The notes below the pieces were generated by a model that saw only the letters and a list, made by a program, of their open reading frames with translations, searched no databases and was not told the origin of the DNA. The position numbers were made by a program, and so were the translations under genes. Shown one piece after another: positions 1 through 5,377 of a stretch of DNA of 7,321 nt; positions within the stretch are counted from its first letter, which is position 1, and each line of letters opens with the position of its first letter. The stretch lies in NCBI GenBank assembly GCA_018894655.1, contig JAHIPE010000266.1:1-7321 (forward strand). Reading direction: 5' to 3'. The stretch comes from Actinomycetota bacterium. Its GTDB lineage: Bacteria > Actinomycetota > Geothermincolia > Fen-727 > Anoxymicrobiaceae.

Positions 1-716
1 GGCCCCGGGGGAAGGCCGCTCACCCTGTAGGTGTTATACGGCGAGTCCACCTCGAGGTCGCTGTAGCAGAGCTCGGGTTTCCAGGCCCCCAGCGCGTACT
101 GCACCGTCGCGTCTATCTGGAGTCTCATTCCCGCCTTGAGCCGATTGTAGATAACCGACGCTATGATCGGCCTCTCCTGGGGAACCTTGGCCTCCTTTTC
201 CACCATGGACGCGATTATCAGGACATCGTACCGGGTCAGGCCGTAGGCCTGCGCCCGTGCCCAGTCAAGCGCGCCTGTCTCCTTGCCGAACTGGTCGAGC
301 ATCATCACCACCACGTCCCGGGTGGTGTCCTCATCGGTTACCTCGTACGTCTTGGGAAAGAGAAAACCCTCCAGGTTTCCGTTGCTTCCCTCGAGAAAAC
401 CGTAGTCGTAGCCGCTCGACTTTGCCGCGGCTTCAAACTCACTGGCGGTTATTGTCCCTTCGGTCTGTGCCGCTACCTTCCGGGCGGTCTGCTTGATGGT
501 CAATCCCTCCGGTAAGGTCACCCTGAATACCTCCGGCTCCGGCGGTTTGCTCCGCGCAACGTGCCGGTAGATGAAAAAGCCTCCCACGCCAAGGCAGACC
601 GCGGCAGCCATGCACAGGGCCGTGGCGATCGCGGCGTTACGCCTACGACGGGAACGCGCCTTGTCCCTCGCCCTCCGGCGATCCACCCTGCTCCTGTGCT
701 CAAAAGGATCAGCCAA
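1..716 (-). CDS. mltG: Endolytic murein transglycosylase MltG, 3'-truncated by the window edge
   Basis: MltG (YceG family) is an inner-membrane lytic transglycosylase that cleaves nascent peptidoglycan strands and so terminates glycan elongation. The 238 codons present show a very basic cytoplasmic N-terminus (residues 8-26), one membrane helix (about 28-50), a LysM-like region from about residue 62, and then the YceG catalytic domain. Family motifs seen are LEGFLFPKTYEV (115-126), ASMVEKEA (169-176, where E173 aligns with the catalytic Glu of E. coli MltG), ASVIYNRLKAGMRLQIDATV (186-205), and SPYNTY followed by GLPPG at the edge. Family proteins are usually about 330-390 residues, so roughly the last third is missing. 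I chose the TTG start at 716-714 because GGAGG (729-725) lies 8 nt upstream and no usable ATG is in frame. The gene begins 3 nt after the ruvX stop, so it is probably translationally coupled to ruvX. Confidence 0.95.
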   Translation of the reverse strand, partial: MADPFEHRSRVDRRRARDKARSRRRRNAAIATALCMAAAVCLGVGGFFIYRHVARSKPPEPEVFRVTLPEGLTIKQTARKVAAQTEGTITASEFEAAAKSSGYDYGFLEGSNGNLEGFLFPKTYEVTDEDTTRDVVVMMLDQFGKETGALDWARAQAYGLTRYDVLIIASMVEKEAKVPQERPIIASVIYNRLKAGMRLQIDATVQYALGAWKPELCYSDLEVDSPYNTYRVSGLPPG

Positions 717-719
717 GGG

Positions 720-1130
720 TCATTCCTCCGGAAGGCCGTCCATATAGGCGCGTAGTATCAGCGCCGCCGCGACCCTGTCAGTCGCGCCCTTCCCCCGGCG
801 GCGCTTGAACCCGCCCGCCTCGAGCACGGTCCGGGCCTCCCGCGAGGTCAGCCGTTCATCGAGCAGTACCACCGGTACATCCAGTGACTCCTCCAGGTCC
901 CTGGTGAACCGGCGAACCTTCCTTGCCTGTTCTCCCTCCCTGCCGTCCATCAGCAACGGCAGCCCCACCACCAGGCGTTCGGCGCCTGTATCGCGGATAA
1001 GCCCGGCAAGGCGCTCCATGAAGCCGCCGCCCCTCTCCAGTGTCTCCAGGGGTTGGGCGGTCTTTCCGAGGTGGTCGCTTACCGCCACTCCAACGCGCTT
1101 ATCCCCCACATCCAACCCGATCATCCTCAA
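720..1130 (-). CDS. ruvX: YqgF/RuvX family RNase H-fold nuclease
   Basis: This 136-residue cytosolic protein is full length for the YqgF/RuvX family, which has been described as a putative Holliday-junction resolvase and as a nuclease in 16S rRNA 5'-end processing. Visible motifs are GLDVGDKRVGVAVSD (residues 5-19, acidic residue D7), VVGLPL followed by MDGREG (54-66), LLDERLTSREA (89-99, acidic D91 and E92), and the C-terminal ATDRVAAALIL with D118. Together these give the family's expected acidic active-site set. The TTG at 1130-1128 is preferred over the in-frame ATG at 1124 because it gives the usual opening M-R-x-x-G-L-D and has GGAGG (1142-1138) 7 nt upstream. That TTG overlaps the alaS stop (TTGA), which points to translational coupling. 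The gene sits between alaS and mltG, a common actinobacterial arrangement. Confidence 0.96.
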   Translation of the reverse strand: MRMIGLDVGDKRVGVAVSDHLGKTAQPLETLERGGGFMERLAGLIRDTGAERLVVGLPLLMDGREGEQARKVRRFTRDLEESLDVPVVLLDERLTSREARTVLEAGGFKRRRGKGATDRVAAALILRAYMDGLPEE

Positions 1131-3751
1131 CCTTCACCCTCCAGGGCGGCCGCGACAGCGCTTCCGACAGCATCGAGGGCCTCGTCTATACCCTCGACAC
1201 GGCCCCCGCCGGCTACAGCCATGTCCGGCCTGCCGCCCCCTCCGCCGCCTATCAGCACCCCCGCCCTGATCGCCAGTTCCCGGGCGTCCAGCCCCTTGTC
1301 GGCCAGCCGCCTTTCGACCTTTACCACGATCTGCGCCTTGCCGGCCGCCGCGCCGGCGATCGCCAGCACCCCACAGTCGTTCTCGTTCATTATGATGTCG
1401 GCAAGGTCACGGAGCGCCTTCTGGCCCTCCCCGTCAACCCTGGCGAGCATCACCGCCCCCGAGACCCGGGCTCCACGGGCGATCTCCCGCGCCCTCCCCG
1501 CTACATCCCTCGACTCCTCTTTCGCCTTGCCCCTCTCCAGTTCCCTCAACTGGGACAGGATCTCCGCGACTCTCTCCGGTATCTCGTGGCTGTTCACCTT
1601 CAGGAGGCCGCCGGCCTCCCCCACGAGGCTTTCCAGGAACCTGTAATGCCGAAGCGTCTCCTGGCCGCTTGTGGCCTCTATTCTTCTCAGTCCCGCGCCG
1701 ATTCCACTCTCGGATACTATACTTATGGGCCCGACGCGCCCGGTACGGTCAACGTGTATCCCGCCACACAACTCCCTGGAGAACTCCCCCATCTCCACCA
1801 CCCGGACATCGTCCGCGTACTTCTCCCCGAAGAGGGCAACCGCCCCCGAGTCCATCGCCTCCTGCCGGGCGGTCTCCACCGTGACCACCGGCACGTCGGC
1901 AAGCACCTTGTCGTTGGCAAGCCTCTCTATCTCCCCGAGTTCCCCGGGCGATACCGGCTTGAAATGGATAAAGTCGAACCGGAGCCTCTCGGGTGTGACA
2001 TAGGAGCCGGACTGCCTGGCGTGGGTGCCCAGCACCTCCCTGAGCGCCCAGTGCAGGATGTGGGTCGCACTGTGATTCCGGGAGATGGCCATCCTCCTCT
2101 CGGTGTCCACCACTGCCTCCACCTCGTCTCCCACCGCGAGCGAGCCGGAGAGAACGCCCCGTTGGACTACCAGGCCGGGAGCCCCATAGACGGTGTCCTC
2201 GACCTCAACGGTGCCGCCGGGCCCCTCTATAGTGCCGGTGTCTCCCACCTGCCCGCCCGACTCCGCGTAGAACGGAGTGCGGTCAAGGATGATATCCAAC
2301 TGCTCATCGCCACTCGCGGCCTCCACCCTCCGGCCCCCCGACACCAGGGCCACCACCGTGGCGGTGGCGGTGGCGCAACGGTATCCATCGAAGAACGTGC
2401 GCCCCTTATCGCGGCACAACTCCGCCAGGACGTTACGGTCGTCGTCCACCTCGGTCTCGCGGGACTGCCTCGCACGCTCCCTCTGTTCCTCCATCAGGGC
2501 ATTGAATCCCTCCCGGTCAACGCTCACGCCCTGGTCCAGGGCAATCTCCTCGGTCAGCTCGAGGGGGAACCCGAGTGTATCGTGCAGGTAGAAGACGGTC
2601 TTTCCGCTGATGGTATCCCCGCCGCTTCTCCCGAGGTCGTCGATAACACCGCCCAGCAGGTCGACCCCCTGCTGGAGGGTCTGGCCGAATCGCTCCTCCT
2701 CCGCCGCTATGACCCCGCTGACGAGACTGTGGTGCTCCTTCAAGCCGGGGTATACATCGCCCAGCAGTTCAACGACCACATCGGCGAGGCCGTTTATGAA
2801 AAAACCCCCGATGCCCAGCAGCCTGCCGTGCCGGACCGCTCTGCGGAGGAGGCGGCGGAGTATGTAGCCCCTTCCCTCGTTGGAGGGAACCACTCCGTCG
2901 GATATAAGGAACGTAGCGGCCCGTGCATGGTCCGCCACCACCTTGATGGATACGTCGGTGGCCGGAGAGTCCCCCAACCCCACCCCCGAGAGACCGGCTA
3001 TGGAAGCCACCACCGGCATTATCAAGTCCGTCTCGAAGATAGTGGCTACGCCCTGCTTGATGACCGCCACCCTCTCCAGGCCCATCCCGGTGTCGATGCT
3101 CTGCTCGGGCAACGGGACAAGGGAGCCGTCCGCCTGGCGGTCGTACTGTATGAACACCAGGTTCCATAGCTCCAGGAAACGGTCGCAGTCGCATCCCGCC
3201 CGGCAGTCGGGGCCGCAGGCGAACTCCTCGCCCCGGTCGTAGAGTATCTCCGAGCACGGGCCACAGGGGCCGGTCGCACCCATTTTCCAGAAGTTGTCCT
3301 CCTCGCCCAACTGGAAAACGCGCTCCGGAACAACACCCGGGGTGTCCTTCCAGATGCGCTCGGCCTCGTCGTCGTCGGTGTAAACCGAGATCCAGAGGGT
3401 CGCCGGATCGATGCCCAGGACCACGGTCACCAACTCCCAGGCCCACGGTATGGCGCTCTCCTTGTAGTAGTCGCCGAAGGAGAAGTTGCCCAGCATCTCA
3501 AAGAAGGTGTTGTGCCTGGCGGTTATGCCCACCGATTCTATATCGGTGGTGCGCAGGCACTTCTGCACAGAGGTGGCGCGCCGATAGGGGGGCTTCTCCT
3601 CACCCTGGAAGTACGACTTGAACTGCACCATGCCAGCGCTGGTAAGGAGCAGGGTCGGGTCGTTGGGCACCAGCGAAGAGCTGGAAACCACGCGGTGCTC
3701 CCGTTGCTCGAAGAACCGTATGAAGATGTCCCGTATCTCTTTTCCGGTCAA
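1127..3751 (-). CDS. alaS: Alanine--tRNA ligase (AlaRS), complete
   Basis: AlaRS is the cytosolic enzyme that attaches alanine to tRNA-Ala and hydrolyses mischarged Ser- and Gly-tRNA-Ala. The 874-residue length matches the bacterial family (876 in E. coli). The class II catalytic core (about 1-240) contains SSSLVPNDPTLLLTSAGM, RHNTFFEMLGNFSFGDYYK, GPCGPCSEILYD and the motif 3 segment DTGMGLERV (220-228). A Cys-rich insert (ACGPDCRAGCDCDR) lies at about 178-191, as in many bacterial AlaRS. The editing domain has the zinc ligands H560, H564, C662 and H666 (HSATH and CGGIH), each four residues before the E. coli equivalents. The C-terminal C-Ala domain ends with the glycine-rich segment near 834-850. 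The start is TTG at 3751, because a TAG lies eight codons upstream with no ATG or GTG between. AGGA (3764-3761) is 9 nt upstream. It is the first gene of an operon with ruvX and mltG. Confidence 0.98.
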   Translation of the reverse strand: MTGKEIRDIFIRFFEQREHRVVSSSSLVPNDPTLLLTSAGMVQFKSYFQGEEKPPYRRATSVQKCLRTTDIESVGITARHNTFFEMLGNFSFGDYYKESAIPWAWELVTVVLGIDPATLWISVYTDDDEAERIWKDTPGVVPERVFQLGEEDNFWKMGATGPCGPCSEILYDRGEEFACGPDCRAGCDCDRFLELWNLVFIQYDRQADGSLVPLPEQSIDTGMGLERVAVIKQGVATIFETDLIMPVVASIAGLSGVGLGDSPATDVSIKVVADHARAATFLISDGVVPSNEGRGYILRRLLRRAVRHGRLLGIGGFFINGLADVVVELLGDVYPGLKEHHSLVSGVIAAEEERFGQTLQQGVDLLGGVIDDLGRSGGDTISGKTVFYLHDTLGFPLELTEEIALDQGVSVDREGFNALMEEQRERARQSRETEVDDDRNVLAELCRDKGRTFFDGYRCATATATVVALVSGGRRVEAASGDEQLDIILDRTPFYAESGGQVGDTGTIEGPGGTVEVEDTVYGAPGLVVQRGVLSGSLAVGDEVEAVVDTERRMAISRNHSATHILHWALREVLGTHARQSGSYVTPERLRFDFIHFKPVSPGELGEIERLANDKVLADVPVVTVETARQEAMDSGAVALFGEKYADDVRVVEMGEFSRELCGGIHVDRTGRVGPISIVSESGIGAGLRRIEATSGQETLRHYRFLESLVGEAGGLLKVNSHEIPERVAEILSQLRELERGKAKEESRDVAGRAREIARGARVSGAVMLARVDGEGQKALRDLADIIMNENDCGVLAIAGAAAGKAQIVVKVERRLADKGLDARELAIRAGVLIGGGGGGRPDMAVAGGGRVEGIDEALDAVGSAVAAALEGEG

Positions 3752-3772
3752 GATGCCCGATCCTGGTGCCGT

Positions 3773-3799
3773 CTACGCCTTCACACCGATGAAAATCAT
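3773..3799 (-). CDS. Candidate leaderless upstream ORF of alaS (8 codons)
   Basis: The reading frame is ATG ATT TTC ATC GGT GTG AAG GCG TAG, encoding MIFIGVKA. Its ATG lies exactly 7 nt downstream of a perfect TATAAT on the same strand, so transcription could begin at or next to the ATG, giving a leaderless ORF. The last sense codon is GCG (Ala), and the alaS TTG lies 21 nt after the stop. This is what is visible in the sequence. That it is translated, or that it senses alanyl-tRNA, is inference, and a frame this short can occur by chance. Confidence 0.3.
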   Translation of the reverse strand: MIFIGVKA

Positions 3800-3806
3800 A
3801 GCAGCC

Positions 3807-3812
3807 ATTATA
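3807..3812 (-). promoter_or_regulatory. -10 box of the probable alaS promoter
   Basis: The minus strand reads TATAAT, a perfect sigma70-type -10 hexamer, about 55 nt upstream of the alaS TTG. No convincing -35 hexamer lies 16-18 nt further upstream (CAGTCC at the 17-nt position), so the promoter may be weak or depend on an activator. Transcription would begin near 3800-3799. Confidence 0.5.
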
Positions 3813-3839
3813 CAATAAGAGTTGACCCCGGACTGTTAC

Positions 3840-3852
3840 CTGCCCCGGGCAG
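3840..3852. promoter_or_regulatory. Palindrome upstream of the alaS promoter (possible operator)
   Basis: CTGCCC and GGGCAG form perfect 6-bp arms around a single C. The centre lies about 46 nt upstream of the predicted alaS transcription start. E. coli AlaRS is known to repress its own gene by binding a palindrome at the start site. The location here is different, so an operator role is only a suggestion. Confidence 0.3.
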
Positions 3853-3877
3853 TTGCATAATGGGGCATGGGTTTGGT

Positions 3878-3942
3878 TTGAGGGCGGTCTCTCAGGCCGC
3901 CCGGGGCGACAACAGATCCGCGCCTGAGAGACGCGGCTCAAG
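3878..3942 (+). repeat. Palindromic repeat, complete unit A (BIME-like: two hairpins plus linker)
   Basis: The unit has, in order: foot TTGAG (3878-3882); hairpin 1 with stem GGGCGG/CCGCCC (3882-3887, 3897-3902) and loop TCTCTCAGG; a linker containing CGACAACAGATC; hairpin 2 with stem CCGCG/CGCGG (3918-3922, 3932-3936) and loop CCTGAGAGA; and foot CTCAAG (3937-3942). The two loops are exact reverse complements. They could form a kissing interaction or, in an alternative fold, an 11-bp duplex (3887-3897 with 3922-3932) closed by the pairing feet. No T tract follows, so this is not a classic intrinsic terminator. The layout resembles a REP pair in inverted orientation. Confidence 0.9.
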
Positions 3943-3993
3943 GGGTGGGGGGGCGACAACAGATCCGCGCCTGAGAGACGCGGCTCAAGGGGT
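3903..3993 (+). repeat. Tandem duplication of linker plus hairpin 2
   Basis: Bases 3903-3946 and 3950-3993 are identical over 44 nt, separated by GGG (period 47). Each copy carries the conserved linker and hairpin 2 with its CTCAAG foot. The second copy is followed by TTGAGGGTGG (3994-4003), which looks like the first ten bases of a further hairpin 1 with one change (C to T) that stops just before the DUF948 gene. The array therefore reads hairpin 1, linker, hairpin 2, linker, hairpin 2, remnant. Confidence 0.92.
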
Positions 3994-4004
3994 TTGAGGG
4001 TGGT

Positions 4005-4361
4005 TTACTTTCTGCTCCTCCACTTGCCGAAAGCCTTGCCGGCTCCGGCGCCGATGCCGATGGCCTTCACCACCGGGGAGGTGACGACTTCCTGTACCAC
4101 CTTGGTGACGTTGTTCACCTTCTCCGACATGGACTCCACGGCGGTAAGTATCCCGTCCACGCGGTCCAACTCGGTGTTGACGTGGTCCATGGTAATCTGG
4201 AGCCTGGTCATCAACGGAACCGTCTCAACCCTGACTTCGTCGAGAAACTGGTTGAGTATGCCCATCGTCTTTACCAACTGGTAAAGCAACCAGACTGTGA
4301 AGACCGACATCAGGGCAAAGGCGATAGCGGCAATAAGCCCTGAAACCTCCCCGGCGGACAT
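4005..4361 (-). CDS. DUF948-type small membrane-anchored protein
   Basis: This 118-residue protein has one N-terminal membrane helix (about residues 8-30, SGLIAAIAFALMSVFTVWLL) followed by a long amphipathic helix-rich tail. Segments such as LMTRLQITMDHVNTELDRVD and ESMSEKVNNVTKVV have coiled-coil-like spacing of hydrophobic residues. It ends in a glycine-rich stretch and a basic terminus (KWRSRK). The pattern of short membrane anchor, VPL, TELDRVD, SPVVKA and G-rich end matches the DUF948 proteins that I recall next to alaS and rpsD in Actinomycetota. No enzymatic residues are evident and the function is unknown; a structural or envelope role is possible. The start at 4361 is chosen for its strong AAAGGAG (4374-4368), 6 nt upstream, which also places the membrane helix at the N-terminus. 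A longer open frame to 4511 lacks support. It is read towards alaS but separated from it by repeat block A and the alaS promoter. Near-identical repeats in inverted orientation flank it. Confidence 0.85.
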   Translation of the reverse strand: MSAGEVSGLIAAIAFALMSVFTVWLLYQLVKTMGILNQFLDEVRVETVPLMTRLQITMDHVNTELDRVDGILTAVESMSEKVNNVTKVVQEVVTSPVVKAIGIGAGAGKAFGKWRSRK

Positions 4362-4435
4362 AGGACACTCCTTTCCTCGAGGCGTACTTACCAACCAATA
4401 GTATTGCAAGCCGTACCCGCTAAGTGTTGCTGGTA

Positions 4436-4465
4436 AATATATCACAGCGCTCTCGGTACCACCAA
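4436..4465 (-). promoter_or_regulatory. Possible promoter of the DUF948 gene
   Basis: On the minus strand TTGGTG (4465-4460) and TATATT (4441-4436, 5 of 6 match to TATAAT) are separated by 18 nt. They lie about 75 nt upstream of the ATG. The -35 match is weak (3 of 6). The stretch 4362-4695 holds no gene. Apart from this candidate, repeat unit B and a possible weak plus-strand promoter at 4643-4671 (TTGAAC, 17 nt, TAATGT), I see nothing functional in it. Confidence 0.3.
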
Positions 4466-4538
4466 CAGATCGTAAGCTAAACGGATTCTTCAACCGGCCC
4501 GCCGTGGACATGCGACTGCTTCAAGCGGGGAAAGACTT

Positions 4539-4604
4539 CTTGAGCCGCGCCTCTCAGGCGCGGATCTGTTGTCGCCCCGGGCGGCCTGAGAGACCGCCCT
4601 CAAG
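4539..4604 (-). repeat. Palindromic repeat, complete unit B (inverted relative to A)
   Basis: Read on the minus strand, this 66-bp unit matches unit A apart from the foot's first base (CTTGAG instead of TTTGAG) and one substitution in hairpin 2 (GAGAGG instead of GAGAGA). On the plus strand the order is foot CTTGAG (4539-4544), hairpin CCGCGCC/GGCGCGG (4545-4551, 4557-4563, loop TCTCA), linker, hairpin GGGCGG/CCGCCC (4579-4584, 4594-4599), and foot CTCAAG (4599-4604). The substitution extends the hairpin 2 stem from 5 to 7 bp. It lies between the divergent DUF948 gene and the plus-strand gene at 4696. Confidence 0.92.
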
Positions 4605-4695
4605 TTTGGGTTTGCCGGAAGTGCTCTGCGACCTTTTTCCGCTTGAACAATTCGCCCTTGTTGATTAATGTTGGGGGGATTGATGACTAGACGAG

Positions 4696-5361
4696 GTGAT
4701 GGCAATCGTTGTTCCGACAGAACACCGGAAAAGAGCAACTGGGGGCAAGCGAGGATCCACGATCTCCGATACGATAATCCCACTGGCGCTTACGGTCGTA
4801 CTGCTTGTGGGCGTCGTCCTGCTGGTGGGAGGCGCGGTGGACTCCCGGGACCCCGCCGGTGTAAAGGGGGTCTTGGCGCGGGAGGGGGAACGCCTGCTGG
4901 ACAACCTGGAGGTTATCGTCAAGGGCGCCCGGTGGATAAGCGTGGAAGAGGTGCCGGGGGGGATTTCCCTCACCGGTGGAATATACGCGACGCTTGACCT
5001 GCGGGAAGACCTCGACGGCGACCGTGCCACCGGGTGTTTCGAGGCAGACGGTTCAACCGGGTTGGAGCGCGTCTTCATCTTCCGGCCCGGGGAGGAAAGC
5101 CGGCGCTTGCTTGCCCGGGTCTACTCCTCGCCCGACCTGCCTCCGCGGGAATTGGAGCTCACTGATCTCCTCGATGAGGGCGACCCGCTCGCCTTCCACG
5201 TTGAGTACCTATCTGACGCCCAGCGTGGGGCCGTCATCGCCGGGCAAGTAACTGCTTCCCCGGAAGCGCCGGGCATCGAGGCCGATGGGCTCCGGTTGTC
5301 GGTGACGATTCGCGAGAACGGCTCATCCGTCACGTTTGCACGGGTTATCAGATTCCAGTGA
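4696..5361 (+). CDS. Unrecognised single-pass membrane protein with extracytoplasmic domain
   Basis: I do not recognise this 221-residue protein. It has a basic N-terminus (HRKR at 10-13, KR at 18-19), one strongly hydrophobic helix (about 26-48) and an acidic, probably extracytoplasmic domain (49-221). By the positive-inside rule the C-terminal domain faces outwards. There is no lipobox or visible signal peptidase site. The domain looks rich in beta strands and contains DLDGDRATG (105-113), a D-x-D-x-D arrangement reminiscent of calcium-binding loops in secreted beta-sandwich proteins. It has only one cysteine there (C114). The start is uncertain: GTG at 4696 and ATG at 4699 are both in frame just after a TGA at 4684, and neither has a well-spaced ribosome binding site, since the G-run at 4673-4678 is too far. 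The 3' end converges on aspS with 16 nt between and no terminator. Continuous frame, membrane helix and composition support a real gene; no function is assigned. Confidence 0.75.
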   Translation: MMAIVVPTEHRKRATGGKRGSTISDTIIPLALTVVLLVGVVLLVGGAVDSRDPAGVKGVLAREGERLLDNLEVIVKGARWISVEEVPGGISLTGGIYATLDLREDLDGDRATGCFEADGSTGLERVFIFRPGEESRRLLARVYSSPDLPPRELELTDLLDEGDPLAFHVEYLSDAQRGAVIAGQVTASPEAPGIEADGLRLSVTIRENGSSVTFARVIRFQ

Positions 5362-5377
5362 GGTCGGCGCGCGCAGG

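Noticed and set aside
1040..3169. 709-codon open frame on the plus strand, opposite alaS
   Set aside because: It lies wholly antisense to alaS, which has full-length family motifs. Long open frames opposite high-GC genes are expected, and the translation shows no recognisable domain.
3752..3877. T-box or other large riboswitch upstream of alaS
   Set aside because: With the predicted start near 3800 the leader is only about 50 nt, too short for a T-box, and I see no T-box consensus.
3878..3993. Rho-independent terminator
   Set aside because: Hairpins are GC-rich, but no T tract follows on either strand. A role in termination by another mechanism cannot be excluded.
4463..4471. CAACAGATC, a 9-nt match to the repeat linker, as a decayed sixth copy
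   Set aside because: Flanking bases show only loose similarity and no hairpin; a 9-nt match can be chance.
4362..4511. N-terminal extension of the DUF948 protein to 4511
   Set aside because: The start at 4361 has a strong AAAGGAG at 6 nt and gives an N-terminal membrane helix. The extension has no ribosome binding site and covers the candidate promoter.
4490..4783. Minus-strand frame sharing a peptide of about 20 residues with a plus-strand frame at 3512-3997
   Set aside because: The shared peptide (starting LRAVSQAARG) is only the translation of repeat units A and B. It reflects the DNA repeat, not a protein motif.
4683..4997. Alternative plus-strand frame from ATG 4683, with a G-run 4 nt upstream
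   Set aside because: The translation is rich in G, R and P with no membrane helix, and it overlaps the far better frame starting at 4696. It looks like an off-frame shadow.
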